Source: Acidobacteriota bacterium
GTDB lineage: Bacteria; Acidobacteriota; Thermoanaerobaculia; Multivoradales; SZUA-115
Length of the DNA: 39,135 nucleotides
Direction of reading: 5' to 3'
Assembly: GCA_024277255.1 (NCBI GenBank)
Contig: JAJRVQ010000109.1
Location: 1 to 39,135 of the forward strand
Shown: in pieces, positions 16,944 through 25,342 of the stretch
Position numbering within the stretch: position 1 is the stretch's first letter
Layout: the number at the start of each line of letters is the position of its first letter
Program-made: the position numbers and the translations under genes
Notes under the pieces: generated by a model
Databases searched by the model: none
What the model saw: the letters and a program-made list of their open reading frames with translations, nothing else
What the model was told of the DNA's origin: nothing

Positions 16944-17714
16944 TTATCCGCCGGGCTGGTCCGTGGTGGATTTTAGGATGCAGAGTTGGTCGTACTTTGC
17001 GATGTGGTTGGCGAAGTCGCTGAAGTTTCGGGCGTTCTTTTTGTAGCGGCTGAGCATCTGGGGGCAGTCGCCGAAGAGGGTGGCGAACTGTTGGCGGTAG
17101 ATCTTCTTTTTGACTTGGATCGGTGCCGCGTTGTCTCGGGTGACGAGGTAGGTTTCTTCTTGGTTGCCGAAGGCTGGAGTGCCTTCCAAGGTCCAGAGTC
17201 CTTGGCGGTCGTTGGTGAGGGCGTTGACGCGGAAGCTCTGGCCGAAACCGTGGTTGATGCGCTGGAGGAGGACGCGGTTGTCGTTATCGGGCCAGGCGAC
17301 GGAGTCGAAGATCAGCTCTTTGGGTTTGGCGATTTGGCTGTAGTCGGTGTTGGAGGGCTCCTTGGTGGTGACGGCTCTGGCGACCGTCGGCACTTTGCTC
17401 CACAGCTCGATTGGGACGCTCAGTCGCACGATCTGATTGGCATTGAATCGGGTTCTCTTTCCGTTCGCTTCGATGAGCGTGAACTGGCTGATTCCGCGGG
17501 AGGTCCACACCGATCTGCGCACGACGCCGTGGAGGACTTCGCCTTGGATGGTGAGCACCTTGACGAAGCCGTCGGGGATGTGGTCGACCGGGGTCAGAAA
17601 ATCGGGATTTCGGTCGGTCAGGGCCTTCGCGTTGAGAACGATCGGTGATCCTAGAACCAGAAGAAGGGTGAGGAGGGCTAGGGTTGGTGAGATGGCCTTG
17701 CGCAGGGCGTTCAT
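16944..17714 (-). CDS. Exported protein of unknown function
   Basis: 256 residues with a signal peptide (MNALRKAISPTLALLTLLLV, cleavage likely near LNAKA). I do not recognise the family. A beta-rich stretch (about 45-100: VKVLTIQGEVLHGVVRRS, NANQIVRLSVP) precedes a region ending in lysine-rich KKIYRQQFATLFGDCPQML and two cysteines (in GDCPQ and DQLCIL). The ATG at 17714 is chosen because AGAGGAA lies just upstream; an in-frame ATG ten codons earlier has no such site. It is downstream of, and on the same strand as, the NagZ-AmiE-NamZ fusion, separated by 195 bp, so co-regulation is possible but not shown. Confidence 0.75.
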   Translation of the reverse strand: MNALRKAISPTLALLTLLLVLGSPIVLNAKALTDRNPDFLTPVDHIPDGFVKVLTIQGEVLHGVVRRSVWTSRGISQFTLIEANGKRTRFNANQIVRLSVPIELWSKVPTVARAVTTKEPSNTDYSQIAKPKELIFDSVAWPDNDNRVLLQRINHGFGQSFRVNALTNDRQGLWTLEGTPAFGNQEETYLVTRDNAAPIQVKKKIYRQQFATLFGDCPQMLSRYKKNARNFSDFANHIAKYDQLCILKSTTDQPGG

Positions 17715-17828
17715 CGGGTGTTCCTCTTGGTTGATCGGGTCCATCGTTGCTGTCGCTGGCCCTGCCCCCCCCTATGGCTCTGGCCGCGTGTGGCAAGGGA
17801 AATAGCAGGAGTCATGCCAGGCCTCTAG

Positions 17829-17854
17829 AGAGGAATTTGTCCTCTGGGGAGGAC
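17829..17854 (-). terminator. Alternative hairpins after the fusion gene
   Basis: Two mutually exclusive 6-bp stems overlap: GTCCTC/GAGGAC (17839-17854) and AGAGGA/TCCTCT (17829-17845). They are 55 bp beyond the fusion-gene stop on the minus strand. No T-tract follows, so a terminator role is weakly supported. Confidence 0.3.
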
Positions 17855-17909
17855 GAGTTGGGTGTCCGGGCGAGGAACGGATACCGCAAAAGAGGAGGCG
17901 GTGGGGAAC

Positions 17910-20900
17910 TCAGTAGAGCAGGTGGCGCGCGCGCGCTTCTCGCCAACGTCGCTGATCGGCCCGGTCGGAGTCGAGGATCTTTTCCACCGAGTTGGCCGGT
18001 AGCTGTTCGTGGAGTTTCGCCGAGCCGATCAACCAGGTCAGGGCCGCGCCGTCTCGCCTCCATTCAAAGCCGGGTTGGGTGGCCAGGGCGGCCAGCAGCT
18101 CGACGCCCAGCCGGTAGGGTTGGGCCAGGGCGGGGTCGGTGATGTGGACTCGGAAACCGTGGCATTCCTGGTCGAGGTACTTGGGGCTGGGGGCGGCCTT
18201 GGAGGCTCTGGGGGTGAAGGTTGTGGGGGTGAGGGTGAAGCCGGGGAGGGAGACCCGGATCTTGGCTGGGTCGAGCCAGGGGGCGCCGAAGAGGAGGAAG
18301 GGGGTTTCGGTACCGCGGCCCTCGGAGAGGTTGGTCACTTCGAGTAGGGCGATTCCGGGGTAGGCGAGGGCGGCTTTGGCGGTTCTCAGGTTGGGCGAGG
18401 GCGGGATCCAGGGGCGGCCGGTGTCGACCCAGCTCATGGAGCGATGCCAGCCGGCCATGGGGATAACGGTCAGTTTGGCCGGTTGGGCTAGGTTCGAGTT
18501 GACATAGCGGGCCATCTCGCCGAGGGTGAGGCCGTGGACGAGCGGGCCGGGAGCGAGGTTGACGAAGCTGGCCGGAACCTGGTCGCGCGGTGCGGCGGTG
18601 GGCCCTTCGACGCGATCGCCGCCCAGGGGGTTGGGGCGGTCGAGGACAATGAACTCGATGCCGGCTTGGCCCGCCGCCTCCAGGCAGTGGATCAAGGTGC
18701 TGACGTAGGTGTAGAAACGCACCCCGGCCCCTTGGAGGTCGAAGACCAAGGTGTCGAGGTCGGCGAGATCTTCGGGACGGGGCTTGCGCTGCTTGCCGTA
18801 GAGGCTGACCACCGGCAGGCCACTGACCGGGTCTTTGCCGCTGGTGATCTTTTCCCCGGCGGCGGCCTGGCCGCGCAGGCCGTGTTCGGGGGAGAAGAGG
18901 CGCACGATGTTGAGCCCGCGTTGCTGGAGGAGATCGATGGCGTGGTGGCCGTCCCAAGTGCGCGAGGCGCCGTGGACGACGAGGCCGATGCGCTTGCCCT
19001 GGAGTTGGCGGGCGCCGTCGTGATCCAGCCGCTCCAGCCCCACTCGAACCGGCGGCGGTACCAGTGCCCGCACCACGGCGTCGGCCAGCGCCGGGCGCAC
19101 CTGGCGAATCTGGATGTTGTCGCGCGTCGGGTGGACGCGGTTGGTGAGCAGGATCAGGAAGAGGTCGCGCTCGGGATCGATCCAGATCGAGGTGCCGGTG
19201 AAACCGGTGTGGCCGAAGGAGTTGGGCGAGAAGAGGGTGCCGGCGGAGGATTTCTCGGCCGATTTGGTGTCCCAACCCAGCGCCCGGTCGGACCCCTCGA
19301 CGACGTGGGCGCGCCGGGTGAACCGTTCGACGGTGGGCCGAGAGATGAGCCGGCGATGCTCGAAGACGCCGCCGTTGGCGATCATCTGAACGAAGCGCGC
19401 CAGATCGCGAGCGGTGCTGAACAGACCGGCGTGCGGGGCCACACCGCCGAGAGCAAAGGCGTTTTCGTCGTGTACCTCTCCGCGCACGATGCGGCCGCGG
19501 CCGGGATCGAACTCGGTGGGGGCGATGCGTTCCAGCAGGGCGCCGCCGTCGCGATCGAGCGGGCGGAAGAGGGTGTCGTTCATCCCCAGTGGCCCGAAGA
19601 CCCTCTGCTGCACGAAGCTCTCCAGCGGCTGGCCGGCGACCCGTTCGAGGATCTCGCCGAGGAGGATCAGCCCCAGGTCGCTGTACTTGGTCTGGGTGCC
19701 CGGCTCGTAGACCAGTTCCATCGCCTGGATGCGCTCGATGTAGGCCCTTTTCCCGTGGACCTCCTTGAACAGCGGTGCCCACCAGTCGATGCCGGAGGAG
19801 TGGGTCAGCAGGTGGCGCAGGGTGACCTTCTCCTTGCCGGCGCCGGTGAAGCGGGGCAGGAAGTGTTGCACCGGGCTGTCGAGGTCGAGCTGGCCGCGAT
19901 CGACCAGCATCATCGCCATGGTGGTGGTAGCGATGACCTTGGTCAGGCTGGCCAGGTCGTAGATCGTCTGCGGGGTGACCGCTGCCGCGCCGTTGTCGTA
20001 GGAGAGCTTGCCGTAGCCGTGCAGCTTGGCCAACTTGCCGTGATGACCGATGGCGACCACGGCGCCGGGGAAGGCGCCGGCGACGACGTACTCTTCCATT
20101 AGCTTGTCGACTTCGGCCAGCCCCTGGGGCGTGAAGCCGGCCTCCGCGGCGGTCGCCGGTTCGAGGCTCATCGCCCGCCGTGCGGTCTCCTCGCCGTGGC
20201 CGACCGGGTAGAGGCCGGGCAGTCGTACCGGCAGCTTGCCGCCGATGGCGCTCTCGCCGAAGAGGGCGGCGAAGGCGGCGCGTTGGCTTACTTCGGGGTT
20301 GCCATAGGCGCAGAGGTAGACCGGGATCTCGGGCACTTCGGCCAGCAGGTAGGGGCTGCCGAAGGAGAGGAGGATGACCGGCGGGCCGGCTGCCGCCAGC
20401 CGGTGGAGAAGGTGGGCTTGCGAGGGGGAGAGATCGGGCCGCTTCTCGCCGTCCGGTCCGCTACCGGAGGCGCGCACGAAGGCGGAGACCACGATGTGGG
20501 TGTACTCACCCGCTTTGGTGATCAACTCCTCCTCGCTCTCGGGCGAGATCTCACGCCCTAGGTGGCGGCGGTCGAAAGTAACGCGGCGGACGGCGAGTTC
20601 GGCGGGTGGGATCGAGCGGTAGGCGAAATCGCTGGAGATCGTCAGGTGGAGCAGGCGCAGCGGCGCTTCGGCGGCCAGCGGCAGTACCTCTCCTTGGTTG
20701 CGCACCAGGGTGATCGACTCGGCGGCGATCTTCGCGGCGCGGGCAGTGTCTTGGGGGCGCGCGATCGAAGTGCCCAGGGCCGCCGGGTCAACGAGCCGTT
20801 GGCGGTGCAGACCGAGCCGCGCCTTGGCTTCGAGAATGCGCCGCACGGAAGCGTCGAGACGGACCTCGGTGAGTTGCCCTTCGCCGACGGCGCGCACCAG

Positions 20901-22007
20901 AGATTGAATGGCGACGCGGGTGTTGGCGGGCAGCAGGATTACATCGGCGCCGGCCTGGACGGCGGCCACCGTGGTGCCGCCACTCCACGCCGGGTGGCCG
21001 CTCTCCCCGTTGACGTTGAGCGCCCTCATCTCCATTCCGTCAGTGACCACCAGGCCGTCAAAACCGAGCTGATCGCGCAGCAGTCCGGTGGTCAGCGCCG
21101 GCGAGAGGGTGGCCGGGGTGCCGGTGGGGTCGAGGGCGGGAACGGCGATGTGACCGACCATCACCGAGTCGACCCCAGCCGCGAGCGCCCCACGAAAGGG
21201 GACCAGCTCGACGGCGTCGAGGTGGGCGCGGTCGGCGGTGATGACCGGCAGGGCGAAGTGGCTGTCGGTGCCGGTGTCGCCGTGGCCGGGGAAGTGCTTG
21301 ACCGAGGTCAGCATGCCGCCCGCGCGAGCACCCTGCACGAAGGCGCTGACCATCCGCGAGACCAGCTCCGGCTCCTCGCCGAAGGAGCGCACGTTGATCA
21401 CCGGGTTGGCCGGGTTGTTGTTGACGTCGGCCACCGGTGCCAACGCCCAGTGGATGCCCAGCGCGCGCCCTTCGCGGGCGGTGATCTCGCCGAGGAAGCG
21501 GGCCGCCTCCGCGGAGCGGGTGGCACCGATCGCCATGGCGTAGGGCAACGAGGTGGCGCCCCGCTTGACCCGGAAGCTGAGCCCCCGTTCGAGATCGGCC
21601 GAGATCAGCAAGGGCAGAGGCGAAGCGGCTTGCAGCTCGTTGAGCAGCCGCGGAATGGTCTCGAGGTCGGAGTCGAAGAGCACCACCCCGCCAACTTCCT
21701 CCTCCCGCACCATTTTGAGTAGCTGGCGATGGGTGTAGGAATCGGGATGGTGGTACTGGCCGTAGGCGCGCACCATGATCATCTGTGCCGCCTTCTGCTC
21801 CAGGCTCATCGCGGCGAGACTCGTCTCGACCCAGTCGCGGGCCGCCTCGGAGAGGGTGGCGGCGATGGGCGCCGGCGCGGGTGCCAGGGTAGGCGCCGGG
21901 GGGGGCGCGACAACGGCGGGGGCTGAGCTTGAAGTACAGCCGAGGCTCATCGCCAAGAGGGCTAGAGCGAAACTGGAGCGGACACTCGGGGACGGGCAGT
22001 GGTTCAC
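17910..22007 (-). CDS. Triple-domain lipoprotein: NagZ (GH3) - beta-lactamase-fold hydrolase (AmiE-like) - NamZ (DUF1343, GH171)
   Basis: One uninterrupted 1365-residue frame. Residues 1-24 are a signal ending in SLG-C24 (lipobox-like), then a Pro/Ala linker to about 50. About 55-400 is a GH3 beta-N-acetylglucosaminidase: KHFPGHGDTGTDSH (237-250, with the NagZ Asp248/His250 dyad) and nucleophile D323 in VVTDGMEM. About 415-610 is the second GH3 domain seen in Bacillus NagZ. About 625-985 is a serine-hydrolase domain: S687-L-T-K690, Y775-S-D777 and H933-T-G935. About 985-1365 is DUF1343/NamZ: LFSPEHGLRG, VFDLQGAGVRFYTYVST, DRPNPLGG, WIPPSPNLRT and LSEGRGTETPF. In Bacillus subtilis, NagZ, AmiE (YbbE) and NamZ are separate genes of one muropeptide-rescue operon. 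Expected result: MurNAc, GlcNAc and free peptide from murein fragments outside the cytoplasm. GTG start overlaps the M14 gene stop. Confidence 0.92.
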   Translation of the reverse strand: MNHCPSPSVRSSFALALLAMSLGCTSSSAPAVVAPPPAPTLAPAPAPIAATLSEAARDWVETSLAAMSLEQKAAQMIMVRAYGQYHHPDSYTHRQLLKMVREEEVGGVVLFDSDLETIPRLLNELQAASPLPLLISADLERGLSFRVKRGATSLPYAMAIGATRSAEAARFLGEITAREGRALGIHWALAPVADVNNNPANPVINVRSFGEEPELVSRMVSAFVQGARAGGMLTSVKHFPGHGDTGTDSHFALPVITADRAHLDAVELVPFRGALAAGVDSVMVGHIAVPALDPTGTPATLSPALTTGLLRDQLGFDGLVVTDGMEMRALNVNGESGHPAWSGGTTVAAVQAGADVILLPANTRVAIQSLVRAVGEGQLTEVRLDASVRRILEAKARLGLHRQRLVDPAALGTSIARPQDTARAAKIAAESITLVRNQGEVLPLAAEAPLRLLHLTISSDFAYRSIPPAELAVRRVTFDRRHLGREISPESEEELITKAGEYTHIVVSAFVRASGSGPDGEKRPDLSPSQAHLLHRLAAAGPPVILLSFGSPYLLAEVPEIPVYLCAYGNPEVSQRAAFAALFGESAIGGKLPVRLPGLYPVGHGEETARRAMSLEPATAAEAGFTPQGLAEVDKLMEEYVVAGAFPGAVVAIGHHGKLAKLHGYGKLSYDNGAAAVTPQTIYDLASLTKVIATTTMAMMLVDRGQLDLDSPVQHFLPRFTGAGKEKVTLRHLLTHSSGIDWWAPLFKEVHGKRAYIERIQAMELVYEPGTQTKYSDLGLILLGEILERVAGQPLESFVQQRVFGPLGMNDTLFRPLDRDGGALLERIAPTEFDPGRGRIVRGEVHDENAFALGGVAPHAGLFSTARDLARFVQMIANGGVFEHRRLISRPTVERFTRRAHVVEGSDRALGWDTKSAEKSSAGTLFSPNSFGHTGFTGTSIWIDPERDLFLILLTNRVHPTRDNIQIRQVRPALADAVVRALVPPPVRVGLERLDHDGARQLQGKRIGLVVHGASRTWDGHHAIDLLQQRGLNIVRLFSPEHGLRGQAAAGEKITSGKDPVSGLPVVSLYGKQRKPRPEDLADLDTLVFDLQGAGVRFYTYVSTLIHCLEAAGQAGIEFIVLDRPNPLGGDRVEGPTAAPRDQVPASFVNLAPGPLVHGLTLGEMARYVNSNLAQPAKLTVIPMAGWHRSMSWVDTGRPWIPPSPNLRTAKAALAYPGIALLEVTNLSEGRGTETPFLLFGAPWLDPAKIRVSLPGFTLTPTTFTPRASKAAPSPKYLDQECHGFRVHITDPALAQPYRLGVELLAALATQPGFEWRRDGAALTWLIGSAKLHEQLPANSVEKILDSDRADQRRWREARARHLLY

Positions 22008-23695
22008 GGCGTGGCCTCCACTTCAATCCCGTGCAACCACACGGCCCGCAGCGAGGCGGATTCCAGGTCGAGGTCGTCGCCGGAAGGGTGAGAGAGAAGG
22101 AGAAACGAGGCGGGGCCGTCGCGGCGAATTCGGGGCAGGGAAGGGTCGGGCGGCGTTGAGCCGAGCTGCCAAGGCTGGTCGGTTACCGGGGAGACCATTC
22201 CTCGATCCGATCGGACGGAGGGCTGGAGGGCGCGCAGGATCTCGCCCAGCCGGAGGGATCGAGGCTCCGCCGGCGGGCCGGTGAGCTTGAGTGGCGGCAG
22301 CGCCACCGCCCTGGGAACCACCTCGACGCGCGAGCGGCCCGGCGCCCGCAGTTTGTAGGCTAGGGCGGTGGCGCTCGCCTGCTTCTTTCTGGGGACAGCC
22401 CAGACCAGGGTGCCGACGCCGAGTCGGGCGAAGCGGTCCAGGACTTCGCCGGTGAGCCAGCGGCGAGCCGCCCAGCCTTCGATGCTGGCCACCAGCGGGG
22501 CGACGATCAGAGCGTTGTTGCCGTCGATGTCGCGACCACTGCCGCGGTAGCGCAGGTCGCCGATCTCGGCGATGGCCGAGCGCGTCGTGGCGCCATCCCC
22601 GCTACCGCAACCGGCGATCTCCCGGTCGCCGCGCAAGCGGTCGAAGGCGAGATCGGCCCGGTAGGGCTGACGGCTTCCCGGTTGCAGAATCGAGCCGCCG
22701 CGCACGATGACGTCGCTCCACACCTCGGTCTGGTTGCGCAATAGATTCTCGTAGATCTCCGGGTCGTGGCTGGCTAGCTCGTCGCGCACCAGGTCGCGCA
22801 AGACGGTGAGCAGGGCGACAAAGTTCAGCCGGGCGAGATCGGTCACCGGGTGGCCCGCCGGCAAGCCGCCACTTTCGATCAAGACCACCGGCGTGCCCCA
22901 GGCGGTGATGTTGTCGCCGAAAGCGCGCGGGCTCCAGTCCTCGTCGTAGCGCGCCATGCCGCCGGGCATGAAGGGGGCCAGGGTGGTGGCCACGGCGCTA
23001 CACGCCCGCTTGGCGAGGAGCCGCCCCGGCGTCACCGTACCTTGCGGGTCGCCGGAGACGGCGAGGACGGCGTTGGTGGCCAGTACGCCGGTGTCGCCCA
23101 CCGCGGTGCGCGAGTTCTGATCGTGCAGATTGAAGCCGAGGAAGGGCTGGTGGCGGTCGCGCAGCTCCTTGAGTAGACGCCCCTCGGGGGTGGTGAGGTT
23201 GAGGGCGTCGCGGTTGATGTCGATGTCCTGGGCGTTGCGCCGGCGGAAGAGTTCGGCGCCGTCCGGGTTGACCATCGGCAGGACGAGCAGGGTGAGTTCG
23301 GAGAGGATCGCCCTGGCGTCGGCCTGCTCGGCGTGCGACAGCAGGTAGTCGGTCAGATCGAGCAGGGCCGGGGTGGCGGAGGGCTCGTCGCCGTGCATCT
23401 GCGACCACAGGAAGACCTTGCGCTCGCCGCTGCCGAAGGTGAGCAGCTGAATGGGCCGACCCAAGGCGGAGCGGCCGACCTCTTCCAGCTTCAAGGTCTC
23501 GGGATGACGCTCGGCCAACTCGCCGAGCTTGCGGTTGAGTTCGGCGGGCCGAAGGCAGGGCGCCGGGGTGGTGACGAAGCGTTCTTGGGGCCAGTCTTCC
23601 CACAATTGTTGCGGAGTCCAGCCACGATCCGTCGCGACTAGGTGAGCTGAGAAGAGGCCGGCGAGAAGAATCGACAGCGACAAGATTTTCTTCAT
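22004..23695 (-). CDS. Exported M14-family zinc carboxypeptidase
   Basis: 563 residues with a signal peptide (MKKILSLSILLAGLFSAHLV). Zinc ligands are visible as H101-G-D-E104 (in SQMHGDEPSATPALLDL) and H191 (FNLHDQN). NPDG (143-146) and DINRD (159-163) are M14 substrate-pocket signatures, and E274 in VVLIESGG is the likely catalytic glutamate. The C-terminal 250 residues are an extra domain of unknown role. M14 includes gamma-D-glutamyl-meso-DAP peptidases; with the adjacent murein enzymes that specificity is plausible but inferred. ATG at 23695, no strong ribosome-binding site. Its GTGA overlap with the fusion gene makes them one operon. Confidence 0.88.
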   Translation of the reverse strand: MKKILSLSILLAGLFSAHLVATDRGWTPQQLWEDWPQERFVTTPAPCLRPAELNRKLGELAERHPETLKLEEVGRSALGRPIQLLTFGSGERKVFLWSQMHGDEPSATPALLDLTDYLLSHAEQADARAILSELTLLVLPMVNPDGAELFRRRNAQDIDINRDALNLTTPEGRLLKELRDRHQPFLGFNLHDQNSRTAVGDTGVLATNAVLAVSGDPQGTVTPGRLLAKRACSAVATTLAPFMPGGMARYDEDWSPRAFGDNITAWGTPVVLIESGGLPAGHPVTDLARLNFVALLTVLRDLVRDELASHDPEIYENLLRNQTEVWSDVIVRGGSILQPGSRQPYRADLAFDRLRGDREIAGCGSGDGATTRSAIAEIGDLRYRGSGRDIDGNNALIVAPLVASIEGWAARRWLTGEVLDRFARLGVGTLVWAVPRKKQASATALAYKLRAPGRSRVEVVPRAVALPPLKLTGPPAEPRSLRLGEILRALQPSVRSDRGMVSPVTDQPWQLGSTPPDPSLPRIRRDGPASFLLLSHPSGDDLDLESASLRAVWLHGIEVEATP

Positions 23696-23718
23696 AGGTC
23701 GCCATTCTAGTCTGGGCG

Positions 23719-23747
23719 CGGACGTGGGCGAGCGGCCTGGGTATACT
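23719..23747 (+). promoter_or_regulatory. Possible promoter for the serine hydrolase-epimerase-lysA operon
   Basis: A good -10 TATACT at 23742-23747 follows a weak -35 (CGGACG, 23719-23724) at 17 bp, 43 bp before the chosen start. It lies in the 95-bp divergent spacer shared with the M14-fusion operon. Confidence 0.4.
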
Positions 23748-23790
23748 CGCCGCTAGGAGCCAAGACGGTAGAACTGCGGTGGAGGTGAAG

Positions 23791-25323
23791 GTGTTGAAAC
23801 AGCTGAATTTACGCCCCTTTGCGATCGCTCTGCTGGTCGCCGGGGCGGTCTGGATGGCGGGTGCCTCCGGCCGTGCCGCGGCGGCAGAAGCGGTCGCGTC
23901 GCAGGGCCAAGAATTGACCGACGCCGTCGCCGTGCTCGACCTCTGGGTGGAGGAGCAGCGGGCCCACCGCGGCCTACCGGGCCTCGCCCTGGGCGTGGTC
24001 CTGGGCGACGAGTTGGTCTGGTCACAAGGCTATGGAGTTGCCGACCTGGAGAGCCGCGAGCCGATGACCCCCCAGTCGGTCCTGCGCATCGGCTCGGTGA
24101 CCAAATTGTTCACCGCCACGGCGATCCTGCAACTGCGCGACGCCGGCAAGCTGCGGCTCGACGACCCGGTGGTGACCTACCTGCCCTGGTTCCACATCGA
24201 GAGCCCCTTCGAGGACGCTCCGGCGATCACCGTGCGCCACCTGTTGACCCACACCTCCGGTCTGCCGCGCGAGTCGGCTTACCCCTACTGGAGCGACCAC
24301 GAGTTCCCGACTCTCGATCAAATTCGCCAGGCGCTGCCGGGCCAGGTGGCGATCTATCCGCCCTCCACCCACTACAAGTACTCGAACCTCGGCATCGCGT
24401 TGCTCGGGGCGATCGTCGCCCAAGTCTCCGGCCAGCCCTACGAGGAGTTCGTCGCCGAGCGGATCTTCGCGCCGCTGGGTATGACCAGCACCAGCGCCCG
24501 GCCCGACGCCACCCTGCGCGCGCGCATGGCCACCGGTTACGGCCGGCGCTTGGCCGACGGTAGCCGCGAGATCCTGCCCTACTACGAAACTCGCGCCCTG
24601 GCTCCGGCGGCCAACATCGTCTCCAACCTGGAAGATCTGGCCCGCTTCGCCGCCCTCCAGTTCAGCGAAGGGCCGGCCGGCGGCGCCCGCATCCTCGCCG
24701 GCAGCACCCTGCGCGAGATGCACCGGCCGCAGTGGCTCAACGCGAGCTGGACCAGCGGGCGCGGCCTCGGCTTCGCGGTGAGGCGGCGCGATGGTCGCAC
24801 TGTCGTTTATCACGGTGGCTGGGTGGCGGGAAATCGCACCCACCTGTTGACCGTGCCGAGCGAAAAGATAGCCGTGATCGCCATCACCAACGCCGATGAC
24901 GGCAGCCCCAGCTTCTTCGCCCGTCGCGTCTACGACCTCCTCGCCCCGGTGCTGCGCGCGATGGCGGCGCCGAAGCCGCAGGCCAAGGTGGCCGTCGACA
25001 CCGCCCGCTGGCAGCGCTACCTCGGTCGCTACACCGATCCCTGGGGCTGGGAGTACCAGGTGATGATTCGTGGCGACCAGCTGCTGCTTTACGAACACTC
25101 CTACCCGCCCGAAGACACGCCGCAAGGCGGCCTGACCTTCCTGGAGCCGGTCTCCCAAGACACCTTCCGCATGGGCGACGGCGAGCTAGTGGTCTTCGAG
25201 TTCGACGGCGAAGGGGCCGAGAGCAAGGTGGTGCGCATCCGGCGGCGCTACGACTACATCTTCCCCATCGGCGCCGACCAACACGTCCCCAACTCGGCGG
25301 CCGAAGGGCGCGACGATCACTGA
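23791..25323 (+). CDS. Exported serine hydrolase, beta-lactamase/PBP4*-like
   Basis: 510 residues with a signal peptide (about 1-33, FAIALLVAGAVWMAGASG). The serine beta-lactamase/DD-peptidase fold shows S102-V-T-K105 (RIGSVTKLFTATAIL), Y197-S-N199 (HYKYSNLGIALLG), HTSGLPRES and H341-G-G343. A C-terminal beta-rich domain (about 400-510, YLGRYTDPWGWEYQV) resembles the lipocalin-like tail often attached to this family. The family includes D-aminopeptidases, esterases and DD-peptidases, so the bond cut is unknown; neighbours point to murein peptides. I take the GTG at 23791, five bases after GGAGGTG; GTG 23779 and TTG 23794 are in-frame alternatives. First gene of a three-gene operon. Confidence 0.85.
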   Translation: MLKQLNLRPFAIALLVAGAVWMAGASGRAAAAEAVASQGQELTDAVAVLDLWVEEQRAHRGLPGLALGVVLGDELVWSQGYGVADLESREPMTPQSVLRIGSVTKLFTATAILQLRDAGKLRLDDPVVTYLPWFHIESPFEDAPAITVRHLLTHTSGLPRESAYPYWSDHEFPTLDQIRQALPGQVAIYPPSTHYKYSNLGIALLGAIVAQVSGQPYEEFVAERIFAPLGMTSTSARPDATLRARMATGYGRRLADGSREILPYYETRALAPAANIVSNLEDLARFAALQFSEGPAGGARILAGSTLREMHRPQWLNASWTSGRGLGFAVRRRDGRTVVYHGGWVAGNRTHLLTVPSEKIAVIAITNADDGSPSFFARRVYDLLAPVLRAMAAPKPQAKVAVDTARWQRYLGRYTDPWGWEYQVMIRGDQLLLYEHSYPPEDTPQGGLTFLEPVSQDTFRMGDGELVVFEFDGEGAESKVVRIRRRYDYIFPIGADQHVPNSAAEGRDDH

Positions 25324-25342
25324 ACGAAGGGCCTCTTCCGCG

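Noticed and set aside
18064..20102. Long alternative frames over the triple fusion (18064-19782 minus, 18534-20102 plus)
   Set aside because: Arg/Pro-rich or Gly/Val-rich translations without motifs; the fusion frame explains the region fully.
24022..25158. Minus-strand 378-codon frame opposite the serine hydrolase
   Set aside because: Antisense shadow; SxxK, YxN and HGG motifs identify the plus-strand gene.
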